A stretch of DNA of 64,000 nt from an uncultured Selenomonadaceae bacterium (GCA_910579115.1 CAJTSO010000002.1:10263-74262); one strand, 5' to 3'. Counted from the first letter of the stretch, positions 38,766 through 47,276 are shown. Notes: a model not told the origin generated them from the letters alone. Numbers and translations: made by a program.

Positions 38766-39489
38766 TATTCAGACCAGCTATCTCATACAACTTTTTAACC
38801 TCATCCTCCATCAAAAAACGCTTGGCCCCACATTCCAGTCCTTTAAGTGATAACGTGGCAAACCTGACTCTTCGTAAAGAAACTACTCTACAGCCAACCG
38901 ACTCAAACATCCGGCGTATCTGCCTGTTCCTTCCCTCGTGAATTGTGACTCTCACTTCATAAAGAGGCGGCTTGCTGCGGGGCAGGAGCAATACCTGAGC
39001 CGGGGCCGTCTTTCCATCGGACAAATTGATCCCGTTACGCAACGCACCTAATTTTTCTCCCGTTAATTCACCTTCCACCATAGCTATGTATGTCTTTTTA
39101 ACCTCCTGGCGTGGGTGGAGAAGCCCGTTCATCAATTCACCATCGTTTGTCAGAAGAAGCAGTCCCTCTGTATCGTAATCCAATCTGCCCACCGGATATA
39201 TTCTCTCCTTAACAGACGAAACCAGATCCAATACTGTTTTTCTCCCTCGGTCATCTGATGCCGTGCTTATATAGCCTACAGGCTTATTGACGATTACATA
39301 GATAGGTTTCTCCGGTGCTACAAGCTTTTTTCCGTCAACTTCTATGTCCTGACCCGGCCATTCCGCCTGAAATCCAATCTCCGTTACCAGCTTGCCGTCA
39401 ACCCTTACCCTTCCACCAACAATCAGCTTTTCAGCCGCTCGACGGGAACATATGCCCGCCCTGGCGATTATTTTTTGTAAACGCTCCAT
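38758..39489 (-). CDS. rluB: rRNA pseudouridine synthase (RluB/RsuA family)
   Basis: Isomerises uridine in rRNA. 243 aa from ATG 39489, giving the standard MERLQKIIARAGICSRRAAE S4-domain start (1-60). The catalytic domain follows, with Asp104 in GRLDYDTEGLLLLTNDG and the GRNRQIRRMFE motif. A longer in-frame ORF to 39612 adds an unlikely N-terminal region. Whether it acts on 23S (RluB) or 16S (RsuA) rRNA cannot be decided from sequence alone, though a 23S role is usual for this gene order. Confidence 0.92.
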   Translation of the reverse strand: MERLQKIIARAGICSRRAAEKLIVGGRVRVDGKLVTEIGFQAEWPGQDIEVDGKKLVAPEKPIYVIVNKPVGYISTASDDRGRKTVLDLVSSVKERIYPVGRLDYDTEGLLLLTNDGELMNGLLHPRQEVKKTYIAMVEGELTGEKLGALRNGINLSDGKTAPAQVLLLPRSKPPLYEVRVTIHEGRNRQIRRMFESVGCRVVSLRRVRFATLSLKGLECGAKRFLMEDEVKKLYEIAGLNNE

Positions 39490-39645
39490 TTTCTTGAATC
39501 CCACATGATATATTTTACCATCACCCATTACATAACTGTGCCTGACAAATGATTCTATCACGAGACCTGACAATTTCCTAGAAAATAATTTACCAGTTGC
39601 CGCTAATTCCATTGCGAAATTTTCATTTCTCTTTGCAGGCTAGTA

Positions 39646-39654
39646 TGATATAAT
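39646..39654 (+). promoter_or_regulatory. extended -10 promoter of the SseB-macro/recR operon
   Basis: TGATATAAT (39646-39654) is a perfect extended -10 element (TGnTATAAT) about 49 nt upstream of the first gene. No good -35 lies 17 bases upstream, as is common for extended -10 promoters. Confidence 0.6.
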
Positions 39655-39702
39655 GTCTCAATAATTTTTCAGAAACTATTTTATGAAGGATGATAACAAC
39701 CT

Positions 39703-40071
39703 ATGGCAAAATTCACACGTAAAATCAAAAAAAATATGGATGCACCACGTATTGCTGCTGAAGAAGAAGCAAAAGATATCGCCGCCTCTCAGCCTCACAA
39801 TCAACAGTTCCGTTCCTGGGAGGTTTATGTTATCGCCGGCGTTATGGCTCTGACTCTCTTCCTTGTGGCTGGCAGTTGGGAAATTCTTGATGCTGCAAAC
39901 CGTATCATGTACATCGTACTCCTCATTACCCTTGGTCTTATGTATATGCAGCGCCGGATGACTACGCTCAGCGAAAAACAGAGTCTCTGGCTTGGCAGAG
40001 CAGTTTTGGCTCTTCTTGGCTCATCGGTAGTAATTTTCCTCATCAACAGCTACAACACCTATTTCCAATAA
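39703..40071 (+). CDS. small integral membrane protein, unknown function
   Basis: 122 aa. A basic, soluble N terminus (MAKFTRKIKKNMDAPR, then an acidic stretch) precedes three hydrophobic helices at about 42-60, 66-82 and 97-116. I do not recognise the family. AAGGATG lies about 10 nt upstream of the ATG. It is the first gene of the operon with the SseB-macrodomain protein, ybaB, recR and a bofA-like gene, and is followed after 15 nt. Confidence 0.8.
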   Translation: MAKFTRKIKKNMDAPRIAAEEEAKDIAASQPHNQQFRSWEVYVIAGVMALTLFLVAGSWEILDAANRIMYIVLLITLGLMYMQRRMTTLSEKQSLWLGRAVLALLGSSVVIFLINSYNTYFQ

Positions 40072-40086
40072 GTTAGGAGTGCTGAT

Positions 40087-41133
40087 ATGGCATTTAAGTC
40101 CTTGTATGACATTACTGTCATAGAAAAGCCCGTACGGGCCGCCCTTGGAAACGAAACGACCGAATCAACTATAGCTATTCTTGAAGGCATCCGTCTTGCG
40201 ATGAACAACTACTGCTCATTTCGTATGCCAATTGTCCTTACTGATGAAGCTATAGATCGTCTTGGATTCAACAAAGATTCCAATGAAAACCCAAATCCGG
40301 AAGAATTGGTTGACCCAGAACACGACTTTACCCTCCGCACTATCCACAATGAAGAAACAAACAAAGACTGGCTTGTAGCTTTTACCAGTGAAGAGGAGTC
40401 GGGAAAAGGTCCGGCATCAGCAATTTACACAGTTCCCCTTTTTGATATTCTCCCAAAGGTAGCTGCCATTCAGGAGGTCGAAGGAATTGTTATCAATCCC
40501 TGGGGAACAGCCTTCAGTCTTCGCCGTTCCATGATTGAAGAAATACTTCGCATCAACAACCCTGAAAGTCAGATATTCTTTAACCTTGGAGACATAACTA
40601 CCTTGGAATGCGATGCTATCGTTAATGCTGCCAATGAGCGCCTTGTCAGTGGCAGCGGCGTAGATGGTGCCATTCATCTGGCTGCTGGCAAACGTCTCAA
40701 CAAAGCCTGCCGCGAGCTTGGCGGCTGCGAAACCGGAAAAGCGAAAATCACCAAAGGTTATAACCTGAAAGCTCGCTACATCATACACACCGTTGGCCCT
40801 GTATACAGGGGAAAGGGCGATGAGGCCAGCTATCTTGCTGATTGCTACCTTAATAGTCTGAATCTTGCCAGGGCACATAATATCCACAGTATTGCATTCC
40901 CTGCCATTTCAACCGGAGCGTACAAATTCCCCGCGGAAGAAGCGGCAAATATTGCGCTTGATATAACTGCGCAATGGCTTGAGCTAAATTCTGATTATGG
41001 TTTGCAGGTAATTTTCTGTTGTTATGACCAAGGAATGCTTGATATATACCAGAATGTTCTCAGCAATATGACAAAGCAGATGAATCCTCCTGATTTTCAG
41101 GAGCCAGTTGATCTTGATCTACAAAAAACCTAA
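40087..41133 (+). CDS. SseB-domain/macrodomain fusion protein (putative ADP-ribose-processing)
   Basis: 348 aa in two parts. Residues 1-155 match the SseB-type fold pattern, with LVAFTSEEE and the IVINPWG motif. Residues 160-335 are a MacroD-like macrodomain: GDITTLECDAIVNAANERL with the ADP-ribose Asn pair at 180/183, the SGSGVDGAIHLAAG loop at 188-201, HTVGPVYRG and FPAISTGAYKFP. Macrodomains of this class remove ADP-ribose from proteins or deacetylate O-acetyl-ADP-ribose. The SseB part may be a protein-interaction module. It is followed by ybaB and recR, so a link between ADP-ribose signalling and DNA repair is conceivable but unproven. Confidence 0.88.
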   Translation: MAFKSLYDITVIEKPVRAALGNETTESTIAILEGIRLAMNNYCSFRMPIVLTDEAIDRLGFNKDSNENPNPEELVDPEHDFTLRTIHNEETNKDWLVAFTSEEESGKGPASAIYTVPLFDILPKVAAIQEVEGIVINPWGTAFSLRRSMIEEILRINNPESQIFFNLGDITTLECDAIVNAANERLVSGSGVDGAIHLAAGKRLNKACRELGGCETGKAKITKGYNLKARYIIHTVGPVYRGKGDEASYLADCYLNSLNLARAHNIHSIAFPAISTGAYKFPAEEAANIALDITAQWLELNSDYGLQVIFCCYDQGMLDIYQNVLSNMTKQMNPPDFQEPVDLDLQKT

Positions 41134-41171
41134 ATCTGATGAATAAATAAAGATTATAAAGGAGAATAAGT

Positions 41172-41510
41172 ATGTTTGGCGGTATGGGAAATATGGGCAA
41201 TATGGCCCAAATGATGAAAAAGGTTCAAAAAGCTCAGGCTCAGATGAAACTGATGCAGGAAGAAATAAAGAAGAAGACCGTAGAGGTTACTGTGGGCGGC
41301 GGCGCTGTTAAAATAGCGATGAATGGCGACCATGTGGTTCAAAGTCTCTATATCGATAAGAGCGCTGTGGACCCTGAAGATGTCGAGATGTTGCAGGATC
41401 TCGTAATGTCTGCCATGAATGAAGTTATCAAAAAGACTGATGACATGATGAACAACGAAATGCAGAAGCTCATGAGCAACCTCGGACTTCCTGCTGGGAT
41501 GATGGGCTGA
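41172..41510 (+). CDS. ybaB: YbaB/EbfC family nucleoid-associated protein
   Basis: 112-aa DNA-binding protein with a Met/Gly-rich N terminus (MFGGMGNMGNMAQMMKKVQKAQAQM) and the VGGGAVKIAMNGDHVVQSL core. YbaB dimers bind DNA and are almost always encoded directly before recR, as here (6-nt gap). GGAGAATAAGT precedes the ATG. Confidence 0.95.
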   Translation: MFGGMGNMGNMAQMMKKVQKAQAQMKLMQEEIKKKTVEVTVGGGAVKIAMNGDHVVQSLYIDKSAVDPEDVEMLQDLVMSAMNEVIKKTDDMMNNEMQKLMSNLGLPAGMMG

Positions 41511-41516
41511 TTTTTT

Positions 41517-42113
41517 ATGGAAATGATCGCTCCCTTGGCAAAGCTTATTGAACATTTTCGCTCTTTACCTGGTATTGGCGCAAAAAGTGCAGTACGTCTT
41601 GCTTATCACGTTATTGACATGGAACCGGCTAAAGCCAAAGCTCTGGCCTCAGCAATTACAGAGGCTCGAGAACGCATTGGTTTCTGTCCTGTCTGCTGCA
41701 ATCTGACGGATACCAGTCCCTGCCAAATATGCAGTAGCACTAAAAGAGATCATTCAATGATCTGCGTTGTTGAACAACCTCAGGATGTAGCTGCCATTGA
41801 AAGAATGCACAACTACCACGGTATGTACCATGTTCTCCACGGCGCTCTCAGCCCTCTTGATGGAATAGGACCAGACCGCCTTCGAATAAAAGAGTTACTG
41901 AACCGCTTCAATAATGATACCGTCAAGGAAGTTATCATCGCTACGGACCCGAATGTGGAAGGAGAAGCCACTTCCATGTATTTGGCACGGCTTCTTAAAC
42001 CACTCGGTCTAAAGGTTACCAGAATTGCCCATGGACTTCCGATCGGCGGTGACTTGGAATATGCTGATGAAATAACTTTAGCCAAAGCAATGGAAAATCG
42101 TGTTTTACTATAG
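41517..42113 (+). CDS. recR: recombination mediator protein RecR
   Basis: 198 aa. Helix-hairpin-helix LPGIGAKSAVRLAYH at about 17-31, a four-Cys zinc finger (CPVCCNLTDTSPCQIC) near 56-71 and a Toprim domain (ICVVEQPQDVAAIERM, VIIATDPNVEGEATSMYLAR). It acts with RecO and RecF to load RecA at gaps. The start is ATG 41517; ATG 41524 is out of frame, and an in-frame ATG two codons later at 41523 is also possible. The upstream ribosome site is poor, suggesting coupling to ybaB. Confidence 0.97.
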   Translation: MEMIAPLAKLIEHFRSLPGIGAKSAVRLAYHVIDMEPAKAKALASAITEARERIGFCPVCCNLTDTSPCQICSSTKRDHSMICVVEQPQDVAAIERMHNYHGMYHVLHGALSPLDGIGPDRLRIKELLNRFNNDTVKEVIIATDPNVEGEATSMYLARLLKPLGLKVTRIAHGLPIGGDLEYADEITLAKAMENRVLL

Positions 42114-42203
42114 CTATCTTTGATTGCCTCTGCTAGTGTAAAGAAAATTCCTGTGGAAATTTTTGAACTCATGCATTACAAACCATGATAAGGAGGGATA
42201 ACA

Positions 42204-42452
42204 ATGACTTCGACTGTCATTATTAGTTTTGCGGTGGGCGTTCTCGCCATTCTATTGATTGCTAAGCTCATTGGATTAAGTATCAGCCTTATAATAAAGT
42301 TTCTCACCAATAGCGTTATTGGCGCTTTCATGCTTATTATTGTAAATCTTTTTGGTGCTAATTTAGATATTACCATTCTAAAAGCTCTTCTTGCCGGTAT
42401 CTTTGGCATACCGGGTGTCATCGCGATAATTATTTGGGATAAAATGCTATAA
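42204..42452 (+). CDS. BofA-family small membrane protein
   Basis: 82 aa, almost entirely hydrophobic (two to three helices). Its NSVIGAFMLIIVNLFGA and GIPGVIAII segments are the signature of the pro-sigma-K processing inhibitor BofA family. AAGGAGGG lies 7 nt upstream of the ATG. Its position after ybaB-recR is the same as in spore-forming Firmicutes. A sporulation role is possible only if the host sporulates, which this window does not show. Confidence 0.88.
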   Translation: MTSTVIISFAVGVLAILLIAKLIGLSISLIIKFLTNSVIGAFMLIIVNLFGANLDITILKALLAGIFGIPGVIAIIIWDKML

Positions 42453-42460
42453 CGCCGAAA

Positions 42461-42510
42461 AAAAAACAGGCAGTGCAAAGTGAGTAATCATTTTGCACTG
42501 CCTGTTTTTT
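42461..42510. terminator. bidirectional terminator between bofA-like and metF-like genes
   Basis: AAAAAACAGGCAGTGCAAA (42461-42479) pairs with TTTGCACTGCCTGTTTTTT (42492-42510): a 13-bp core stem flanked by A-run and T-run. It can terminate both the plus-strand recR operon and the minus-strand gene that begins downstream of it. Confidence 0.92.
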
Positions 42511-42522
42511 CTCAGGCTCCGA

Positions 42523-43269
42523 TCAATCTGACAATACTCCGGTAACATAGGCCAAAAAATCCGCTTTTATCGGCATCAAATAAACATTTTCATTGTATTG
42601 TCCAGCAAATTCTATTACCTGCCGTCCAAATTTTACGCTCCAATCCATACCAATCTCAAATTCCCGTGGAAAAACAACGTTGTTTTTTTGTTCCCAATAA
42701 CTTTTTGAATTGTCAGAAAGTACCGGCGTTATTCCCCAGTATACATCAAGCCCATGAAGCATATCCGCATACATCTCCAGAAATCTCATATCAAAAAAAG
42801 GCTGAGTAAAAAATCCATTAGCCCCTGCCTGCAGCTTCCTGCGAATGCGGTACTGCTCCTGTCGCATACTGCCCCGGTACTGGTCAATACCGGCATACAC
42901 TTTTATATCCGGCATTTCCTTTTTGAATTTCCAAATGACATCAATAGATTCGGTAGGATAAAACGTGTGCGTCATATCCTGAGGGGGATCACCCTGAATG
43001 ACCAATACCTCTTTAATGTTATTCTTCCGTAGATAATCCGCCATGGGAAGCGGTCTTTCCAAATCAATATCCATAGCTCTAATATGAGGGATAACTGAAG
43101 GAAAATACTTTTTGGCTGCAACAGCTCCATCCGGCCCCCGTAGCTCGCAGCTAAGCAAATCCGGTATGTTTATGATATCGATCATTGATAGCTTGCTTTC
43201 AGCCATCTGTAACTCATTTATTAATCCCGCTTCCGTTCTGGGGACAAGTTCTAGTGATATTCTTGCCAT
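42523..43269 (-). CDS. methylenetetrahydrofolate reductase (MetF)-like protein, short form
   Basis: 248 aa with the MetF barrel pattern. SLELVPRT at 5-12 corresponds to the catalytic FEFFPP Glu segment. VLVIQGDPP matches the FAD-proximal loop, GANGFFTQPFFD the substrate strand, and YWGITPVLS a late strand. It is about 40-50 residues shorter than typical MetF and diverges elsewhere. GGGGAGATGG precedes the ATG. It may reduce 5,10-methylene-THF, with an unknown electron partner, or have another folate-related role. No methionine synthase is nearby. Confidence 0.82.
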   Translation of the reverse strand: MARISLELVPRTEAGLINELQMAESKLSMIDIINIPDLLSCELRGPDGAVAAKKYFPSVIPHIRAMDIDLERPLPMADYLRKNNIKEVLVIQGDPPQDMTHTFYPTESIDVIWKFKKEMPDIKVYAGIDQYRGSMRQEQYRIRRKLQAGANGFFTQPFFDMRFLEMYADMLHGLDVYWGITPVLSDNSKSYWEQKNNVVFPREFEIGMDWSVKFGRQVIEFAGQYNENVYLMPIKADFLAYVTGVLSD

Positions 43270-43353
43270 ATTCCATCTCCCCTTTTTTACTGATATGTAA
43301 TGATCTGCTTACTTAATCAGAAGCTATGAAGTACCCTTGCAAATCCATTCAAC

Positions 43354-43378
43354 AAAACAGGGCGGCAGAAGCCGCCCT
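43354..43378 (-). terminator. terminator after the amino-acid binding lipoprotein gene
   Basis: AGGGCGGC (43359-43366) and GCCGCCCT (43371-43378) form a perfect 8-bp stem with a 4-nt loop. GTTTTG follows on the minus strand. It lies just after the stop at 43386. Confidence 0.85.
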
Positions 43379-43385
43379 TATTTTA

Positions 43386-44303
43386 CTACTTGCTGCCACC
43401 CTCAATAACGAGAGTCTCCATATAATCAGGGCCATAGGTTCCTTCAAGAGTGGCTTTATACGCGACATGGAAGAACTTCTCGCCACCGAGAGAAACAATC
43501 TCATCATTGATCCATTTCCGAAGGCTGTCATTACCCTTTGAAACAGCCGGTGCAATAATATCAGCGCTGCCGAGAGATGGAATTCCTACAGTAAAACCGG
43601 GAGTTGACTTTGAGAAAGCAATTACCTCAGTGTTGTCATTTGCCCAAGCAACCGCATTGCCATTCTCAATAGCATTTTTGGCAGTCGCATAAGTATCATA
43701 CTTCTGCAGAGGAATGTTGGGGTAATTTTCCATAAGGTACATTTCAGCAGTGGTGCCGCTGATAACGATCATCGAATCGTCTTTATTCCAATTTTCCAAA
43801 GAATAAACAACCCGAGAGTCAGGAGAAACGACACCGAGAGCTACATTCATGTACGGCAGGCAGAAATCAACCTCCTCAGCCCGCTGGGGAGTGACAGTAA
43901 AGTTGGCCAGGATTATATCCACCTTACCGGTCTGAAGATAAGCGATACGATTAGCCGCCTCGGTAGAAATAAAATTCACCTTTACGCCAAGGTCATTACC
44001 AATACGCTTTGCCAGATAAACATCATAGCCCTGGTATTCACCATTCTCATCAACATAGCCAAAAGGATTCTTATCCGAGAAAACGCCAATATTAATTTCT
44101 CCGCTTGATTTAATAACGTCCAATGAACGGAAATCTCCAGCATGGAGCCCCGCCGGGGTGTCCCCGTCTTTAAGTTTCGTGTCTGTCTGCTCAGTCTTCT
44201 GAGCTGGCTTTGCATCCTGATTCTTATCTGCTCCACCGCCACAACCAGCTACAGCTAAAGCAAGAATGGCTATAGACACAAGAATGAGATAGACCTTCTT
44301 CAT
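43386..44303 (-). CDS. amino-acid ABC transporter substrate-binding lipoprotein (solo)
   Basis: 305 aa with a lipoprotein signal peptide ending in LAVAGC (Cys21) and a charged linker. The SBP_bac_3 fold follows: INIGVFSDKNPFGYVDENGEYQGYDVYLAKRIG, VDIILANFTVTPQRAEEVDFCLPYMN and a SGTTAEMYL hinge. This family binds polar amino acids for ABC uptake, or serves as a sensor. No permease or ATPase gene accompanies it; it sits downstream of DUF1292, ruvX and ireB-like genes, 27 nt after the first of these. AAAGGAG precedes the ATG. Confidence 0.92.
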   Translation of the reverse strand: MKKVYLILVSIAILALAVAGCGGGADKNQDAKPAQKTEQTDTKLKDGDTPAGLHAGDFRSLDVIKSSGEINIGVFSDKNPFGYVDENGEYQGYDVYLAKRIGNDLGVKVNFISTEAANRIAYLQTGKVDIILANFTVTPQRAEEVDFCLPYMNVALGVVSPDSRVVYSLENWNKDDSMIVISGTTAEMYLMENYPNIPLQKYDTYATAKNAIENGNAVAWANDNTEVIAFSKSTPGFTVGIPSLGSADIIAPAVSKGNDSLRKWINDEIVSLGGEKFFHVAYKATLEGTYGPDYMETLVIEGGSK

Positions 44304-44330
44304 TGAATAAACTCCTTTTTAGAATCCTGC

Positions 44331-44642
44331 TTATTCGGCTTCTTCTTCCCTCATCATTTCTTCGTAAATAGCATTGACCTTTTCAAACTCTTCATCGGTG
44401 GGCTCGACGTATTCATACTCACCATCCTCATCGGTAACCACCTTAGCGAAGAATGCTGAATCCTCATCCTCGGACTCCTCACCATCATATGTGTCCGGAA
44501 CCAGGAGTGCATAGGTATCATCACCGACAGGAATCAGCATTTCCTCGATAAAGTAATGCTCATTGCCGTCATCATCCATCATGACTATAACAACTTCTTC
44601 ATCCTCGAAATCAGTCTCATTAATAATTCCTTTATCAGCCAT
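44331..44642 (-). CDS. DUF1292 domain protein
   Basis: 103-aa very acidic protein (runs of Asp/Glu, EESEDEDSAF, MMREEEAE) with the DUF1292 core VVIVMMDDDGNEHYF, ALLVP. Function unknown. It is usually found with ruvX and the IreB-type gene in Firmicutes, as here. AAAGGAGATTGTC precedes the ATG. Confidence 0.9.
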   Translation of the reverse strand: MADKGIINETDFEDEEVVIVMMDDDGNEHYFIEEMLIPVGDDTYALLVPDTYDGEESEDEDSAFFAKVVTDEDGEYEYVEPTDEEFEKVNAIYEEMMREEEAE

Positions 44643-44661
44643 GACAATCTCCTTTCAAAAT

Positions 44662-45102
44662 TTATCCTTTTGGCAGACTATCTAAATACCCTTGCAGGAT
44701 ATAGACAGCTGCCATTTTATCAATTACTCTCTTGCGTTTCTTCCGGCTGACATCAGCTGCTATAAGGGACTTTGCTGCCGCGACTGTAGAGAGCCGTTCA
44801 TCCCAAAAAATGATATTGGCCTCGGGAATAAATTCCTTAAGTCTGGTAGAAAACTCCTTGACAAATTCGCAGCGGGAACCCTCACTGCCGTTCATGTTGC
44901 GTGGGTAACCAACGACAAAATCCATGGCTTCAAATTGACGGCTAATTTCCACAAGCCGTTCAAAATCTTTCTCCGGAGACCGGGGATTTCTCCTGATTGT
45001 TTCCACCCCTTGAGCTGTAATAAGTAACAAGTCGCTTACTGCAACGCCAATAGTAGCATCTCCGACATCAAGAGAAAGGTACCGTTTTTGCGGAAAGTCC
45101 AT
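44662..45102 (-). CDS. ruvX: Holliday junction resolvase-like/pre-16S rRNA nuclease RuvX (YqgF)
   Basis: 146-aa RNase H-fold protein. LSLDVGDATIGVAVSD has the first catalytic Asp (Asp12). DFVVGYPRNMNGSEG and IIFWDERLSTVAA are the conserved YqgF strands, and VIDKMAAVYILQGYLD closes with the last Asp. In E. coli YqgF processes the 16S rRNA 5 prime end. The start lies 2 nt after the upstream IreB-like stop. Confidence 0.95.
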   Translation of the reverse strand: MDFPQKRYLSLDVGDATIGVAVSDLLLITAQGVETIRRNPRSPEKDFERLVEISRQFEAMDFVVGYPRNMNGSEGSRCEFVKEFSTRLKEFIPEANIIFWDERLSTVAAAKSLIAADVSRKKRKRVIDKMAAVYILQGYLDSLPKG

Positions 45103-45104
45103 AG

Positions 45105-45362
45105 TCAGCTCTCACGGATTCTATCAACATAGGAACGAACAAACTCTTCAAGGAGCTCATCCCGTTCAAGCTGACGGATTTGGCTGCGTGCGTCATTGTA
45201 ACTGGTAATATAGGCAGGATCACCGGAAAGAAGATACCCCACCAGCTGATTGATGGGATTGTACCCCTTCTCATCCATGGCGGCACAGACATTTCTAATA
45301 ATCGTCTCGGCTTTTGAACGATTTTTCTCCCTTTTGTACATCATTGTCTCATCGCTTACCAT
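45105..45362 (-). CDS. IreB family regulatory phosphoprotein (UPF0297)
   Basis: 85-aa protein with the conserved DETMMYKRE start, which holds the Thr phosphorylated by the Ser/Thr kinase IreK in Enterococcus, and the [26 protein letters not shown] core. AGGAGGTGCGCAA precedes the ATG. Usually alaS is the upstream gene; here the neighbour is asd. Confidence 0.94.
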   Translation of the reverse strand: MVSDETMMYKREKNRSKAETIIRNVCAAMDEKGYNPINQLVGYLLSGDPAYITSYNDARSQIRQLERDELLEEFVRSYVDRIRES

Positions 45363-45425
45363 TTGCGCACCTCCTAAATCAATTGTACTATCAAATCAGC
45401 AATGCAAACAGAAATACAGGTATTA

Positions 45426-46466
45426 CTACTTCTTGTCAAACATATCGTGTTCAATCATGTACTCAGCGATCTGAAGAGTATTTAGAGCTGCCCCCTTGCG
45501 GATCTGGTCACCGCAACACCAGAAATTTACGCCATGCTCTACAGACTCATCGTAACGGAGGCGGCCTACCTCTACATCATCAAGGCCCGAAGTGTTTAGA
45601 GGCATCGGATAAATCTGCTCATCGGGATTATCGGTCAGCTTAACACCGGGAAACTTTTCCAAAGCCTCACGGGCTTCTGCCAAATCAATATCTCCTTCAA
45701 ATTCTACATTCACGGATTCTGCATGGCTGCGATATACAGGAACGCGAACCGTGGTGGCCGTAATTTTCATTTCCGGAGCATTCATGATCTTACGTGTCTC
45801 CAGAATCATCTTCATCTCTTCCTTGGTATAAAGATTCTCCTTAAAGATATCGATCTGCGGAATCAGATTAAAGGCAATCTGATAATGCTTCTTCAAACTG
45901 GCACCAGGAAGAATTTTGGCCGTAACCGATCGACCGGCAACGATATCTGCCACCTGTTCCTCAAGCTCCTCCATAGCTTCCTTGCCGCCGCCGGAAACTG
46001 CCTGGTAAGTAGATACGACCACCCGCTTAATCGGAACGATATCATGGAGCGGTTTAAGGGCCATAACCATAATAATGGTAGAGCAGTTCGGATTTGCGAT
46101 AATACCTTTATGTCGGGCAATAGCCTCCGGGTTTACCTCCGGGACAACAAGCGGAACTTCCGGATCCATACGGAACGTAGAAGAGTTATCAATTACTACC
46201 GCACCGGCCCTTACAGCAATCGGCGCGAAAGTTTCACTGATGGAACCACCTGCGAAAAGGGCAATTTCCACCCCTTCGAAGGAATTCTCAGTCGCTTCCT
46301 CAACAACGTAATCCTTACCCATGAATTTAATGACCTGACCGGCCGACCTTTTAGAAGCCAAAAGCTTCAGCTCGGCAAAGGGAAAATTTCGTTCCTCAAT
46401 AAGGCGCAGGAATTCCGCCCCGACTGCTCCGGTGGCACCAAGAATTGCAACATTGTACTTTCTCAT
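45426..46466 (-). CDS. asd: aspartate-semialdehyde dehydrogenase
   Basis: NADPH-dependent enzyme converting aspartyl phosphate to the semialdehyde, feeding lysine/diaminopimelate, threonine and methionine synthesis. 346 aa with NADP loop ILGATGAVGAEF, active-site Cys128 in NPNCSTI, and the RVPVYRSHAESV segment with the catalytic His. It lies 21 nt downstream of dapB, the next enzyme of the lysine branch, in one operon. Confidence 0.97.
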   Translation of the reverse strand: MRKYNVAILGATGAVGAEFLRLIEERNFPFAELKLLASKRSAGQVIKFMGKDYVVEEATENSFEGVEIALFAGGSISETFAPIAVRAGAVVIDNSSTFRMDPEVPLVVPEVNPEAIARHKGIIANPNCSTIIMVMALKPLHDIVPIKRVVVSTYQAVSGGGKEAMEELEEQVADIVAGRSVTAKILPGASLKKHYQIAFNLIPQIDIFKENLYTKEEMKMILETRKIMNAPEMKITATTVRVPVYRSHAESVNVEFEGDIDLAEAREALEKFPGVKLTDNPDEQIYPMPLNTSGLDDVEVGRLRYDESVEHGVNFWCCGDQIRKGAALNTLQIAEYMIEHDMFDKK

Positions 46467-46487
46467 ATCATTTCTTCCTTCCCATTG

Positions 46488-47276
46488 TTACATCAGCTTC
46501 TCAAGGCCGATTACAAGTCCTTTCAAACCAAGTATTTTCTTACAGGCCAGAACCACGCCCGGCATAAATGATTCACGGTCCAGAGAATCATGACGGATGC
46601 TTAACGTCTGTCCAAGTCCGCCCAAAATTACCTCCTGGTGGGCGACATAACCAGGCAAACGAACACTGTGAATAGGGATTCCATTTACCTGCGCCCCTCT
46701 TGCTCCGGCGATTTTCTCTTTTTCCTCCGGATGCCCTTGCCTGTGGGCCTCCCTGACCTCGGAAATCAGGTTGGCTGTTTCCAGTGCGGTACCTGACGGA
46801 GCATCAAGCTTTCTATCATGATGGAGTTCAATAATCTCAACCTCAGGCATATATTTGGCTGCCTGCCGGGCCATGAGCATCATCAAAACTGCACCTATGG
46901 CAAAGTTCGGGGCAATAAACACTGGCGTGTCATACTCCTCACTGAGGGCTTTGAGCTGAGTCTTTACCTCATCGCCCAAGCCGGTTGTGCCAATAACCGG
47001 GGCTACTCTGTTTTTCAGGGCCAGCACCGCATTTTCATAGACCACATCGGGGCGGGTAAAATCAACCATTACCTCCGGTTTTGCCTCAGCTATAGCCGCT
47101 GCCAAGTCAGTGGTGACCTTAACCCCAACCGGTTTAAGGCCCACCAGCTCACCAGCATCCACGCCGCCCTTGAGATCAACCGCTGCTACCAGCTCTGTCT
47201 CAGGGTCATTGATAATTGACTTTATCACAGCCTGCCCCATACGGCCACAGGCTCCGGTTACAAGAACTTTTACCAT
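46488..47276 (-). CDS. dapB: 4-hydroxy-tetrahydrodipicolinate reductase
   Basis: Second lysine-branch enzyme after Asd and DapA. 262 aa from ATG 47276 behind GGGAGG; the six-codon upstream extension begins inside that site. The NAD(P) loop GACGRMGQAV, IGTTGL, the catalytic ELHHDRKLDAPSGTA segment with the His pair and Lys, and the final C-terminal strand are present. dapA is not in the window. Confidence 0.97.
   Translation of the reverse strand: MVKVLVTGACGRMGQAVIKSIINDPETELVAAVDLKGGVDAGELVGLKPVGVKVTTDLAAAIAEAKPEVMVDFTRPDVVYENAVLALKNRVAPVIGTTGLGDEVKTQLKALSEEYDTPVFIAPNFAIGAVLMMLMARQAAKYMPEVEIIELHHDRKLDAPSGTALETANLISEVREAHRQGHPEEKEKIAGARGAQVNGIPIHSVRLPGYVAHQEVILGGLGQTLSIRHDSLDRESFMPGVVLACKKILGLKGLVIGLEKLM

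Noticed and set aside
45723..46571. 282-aa plus-strand open frame
   Set aside because: Antisense to asd; a basic, low-complexity translation without motifs.
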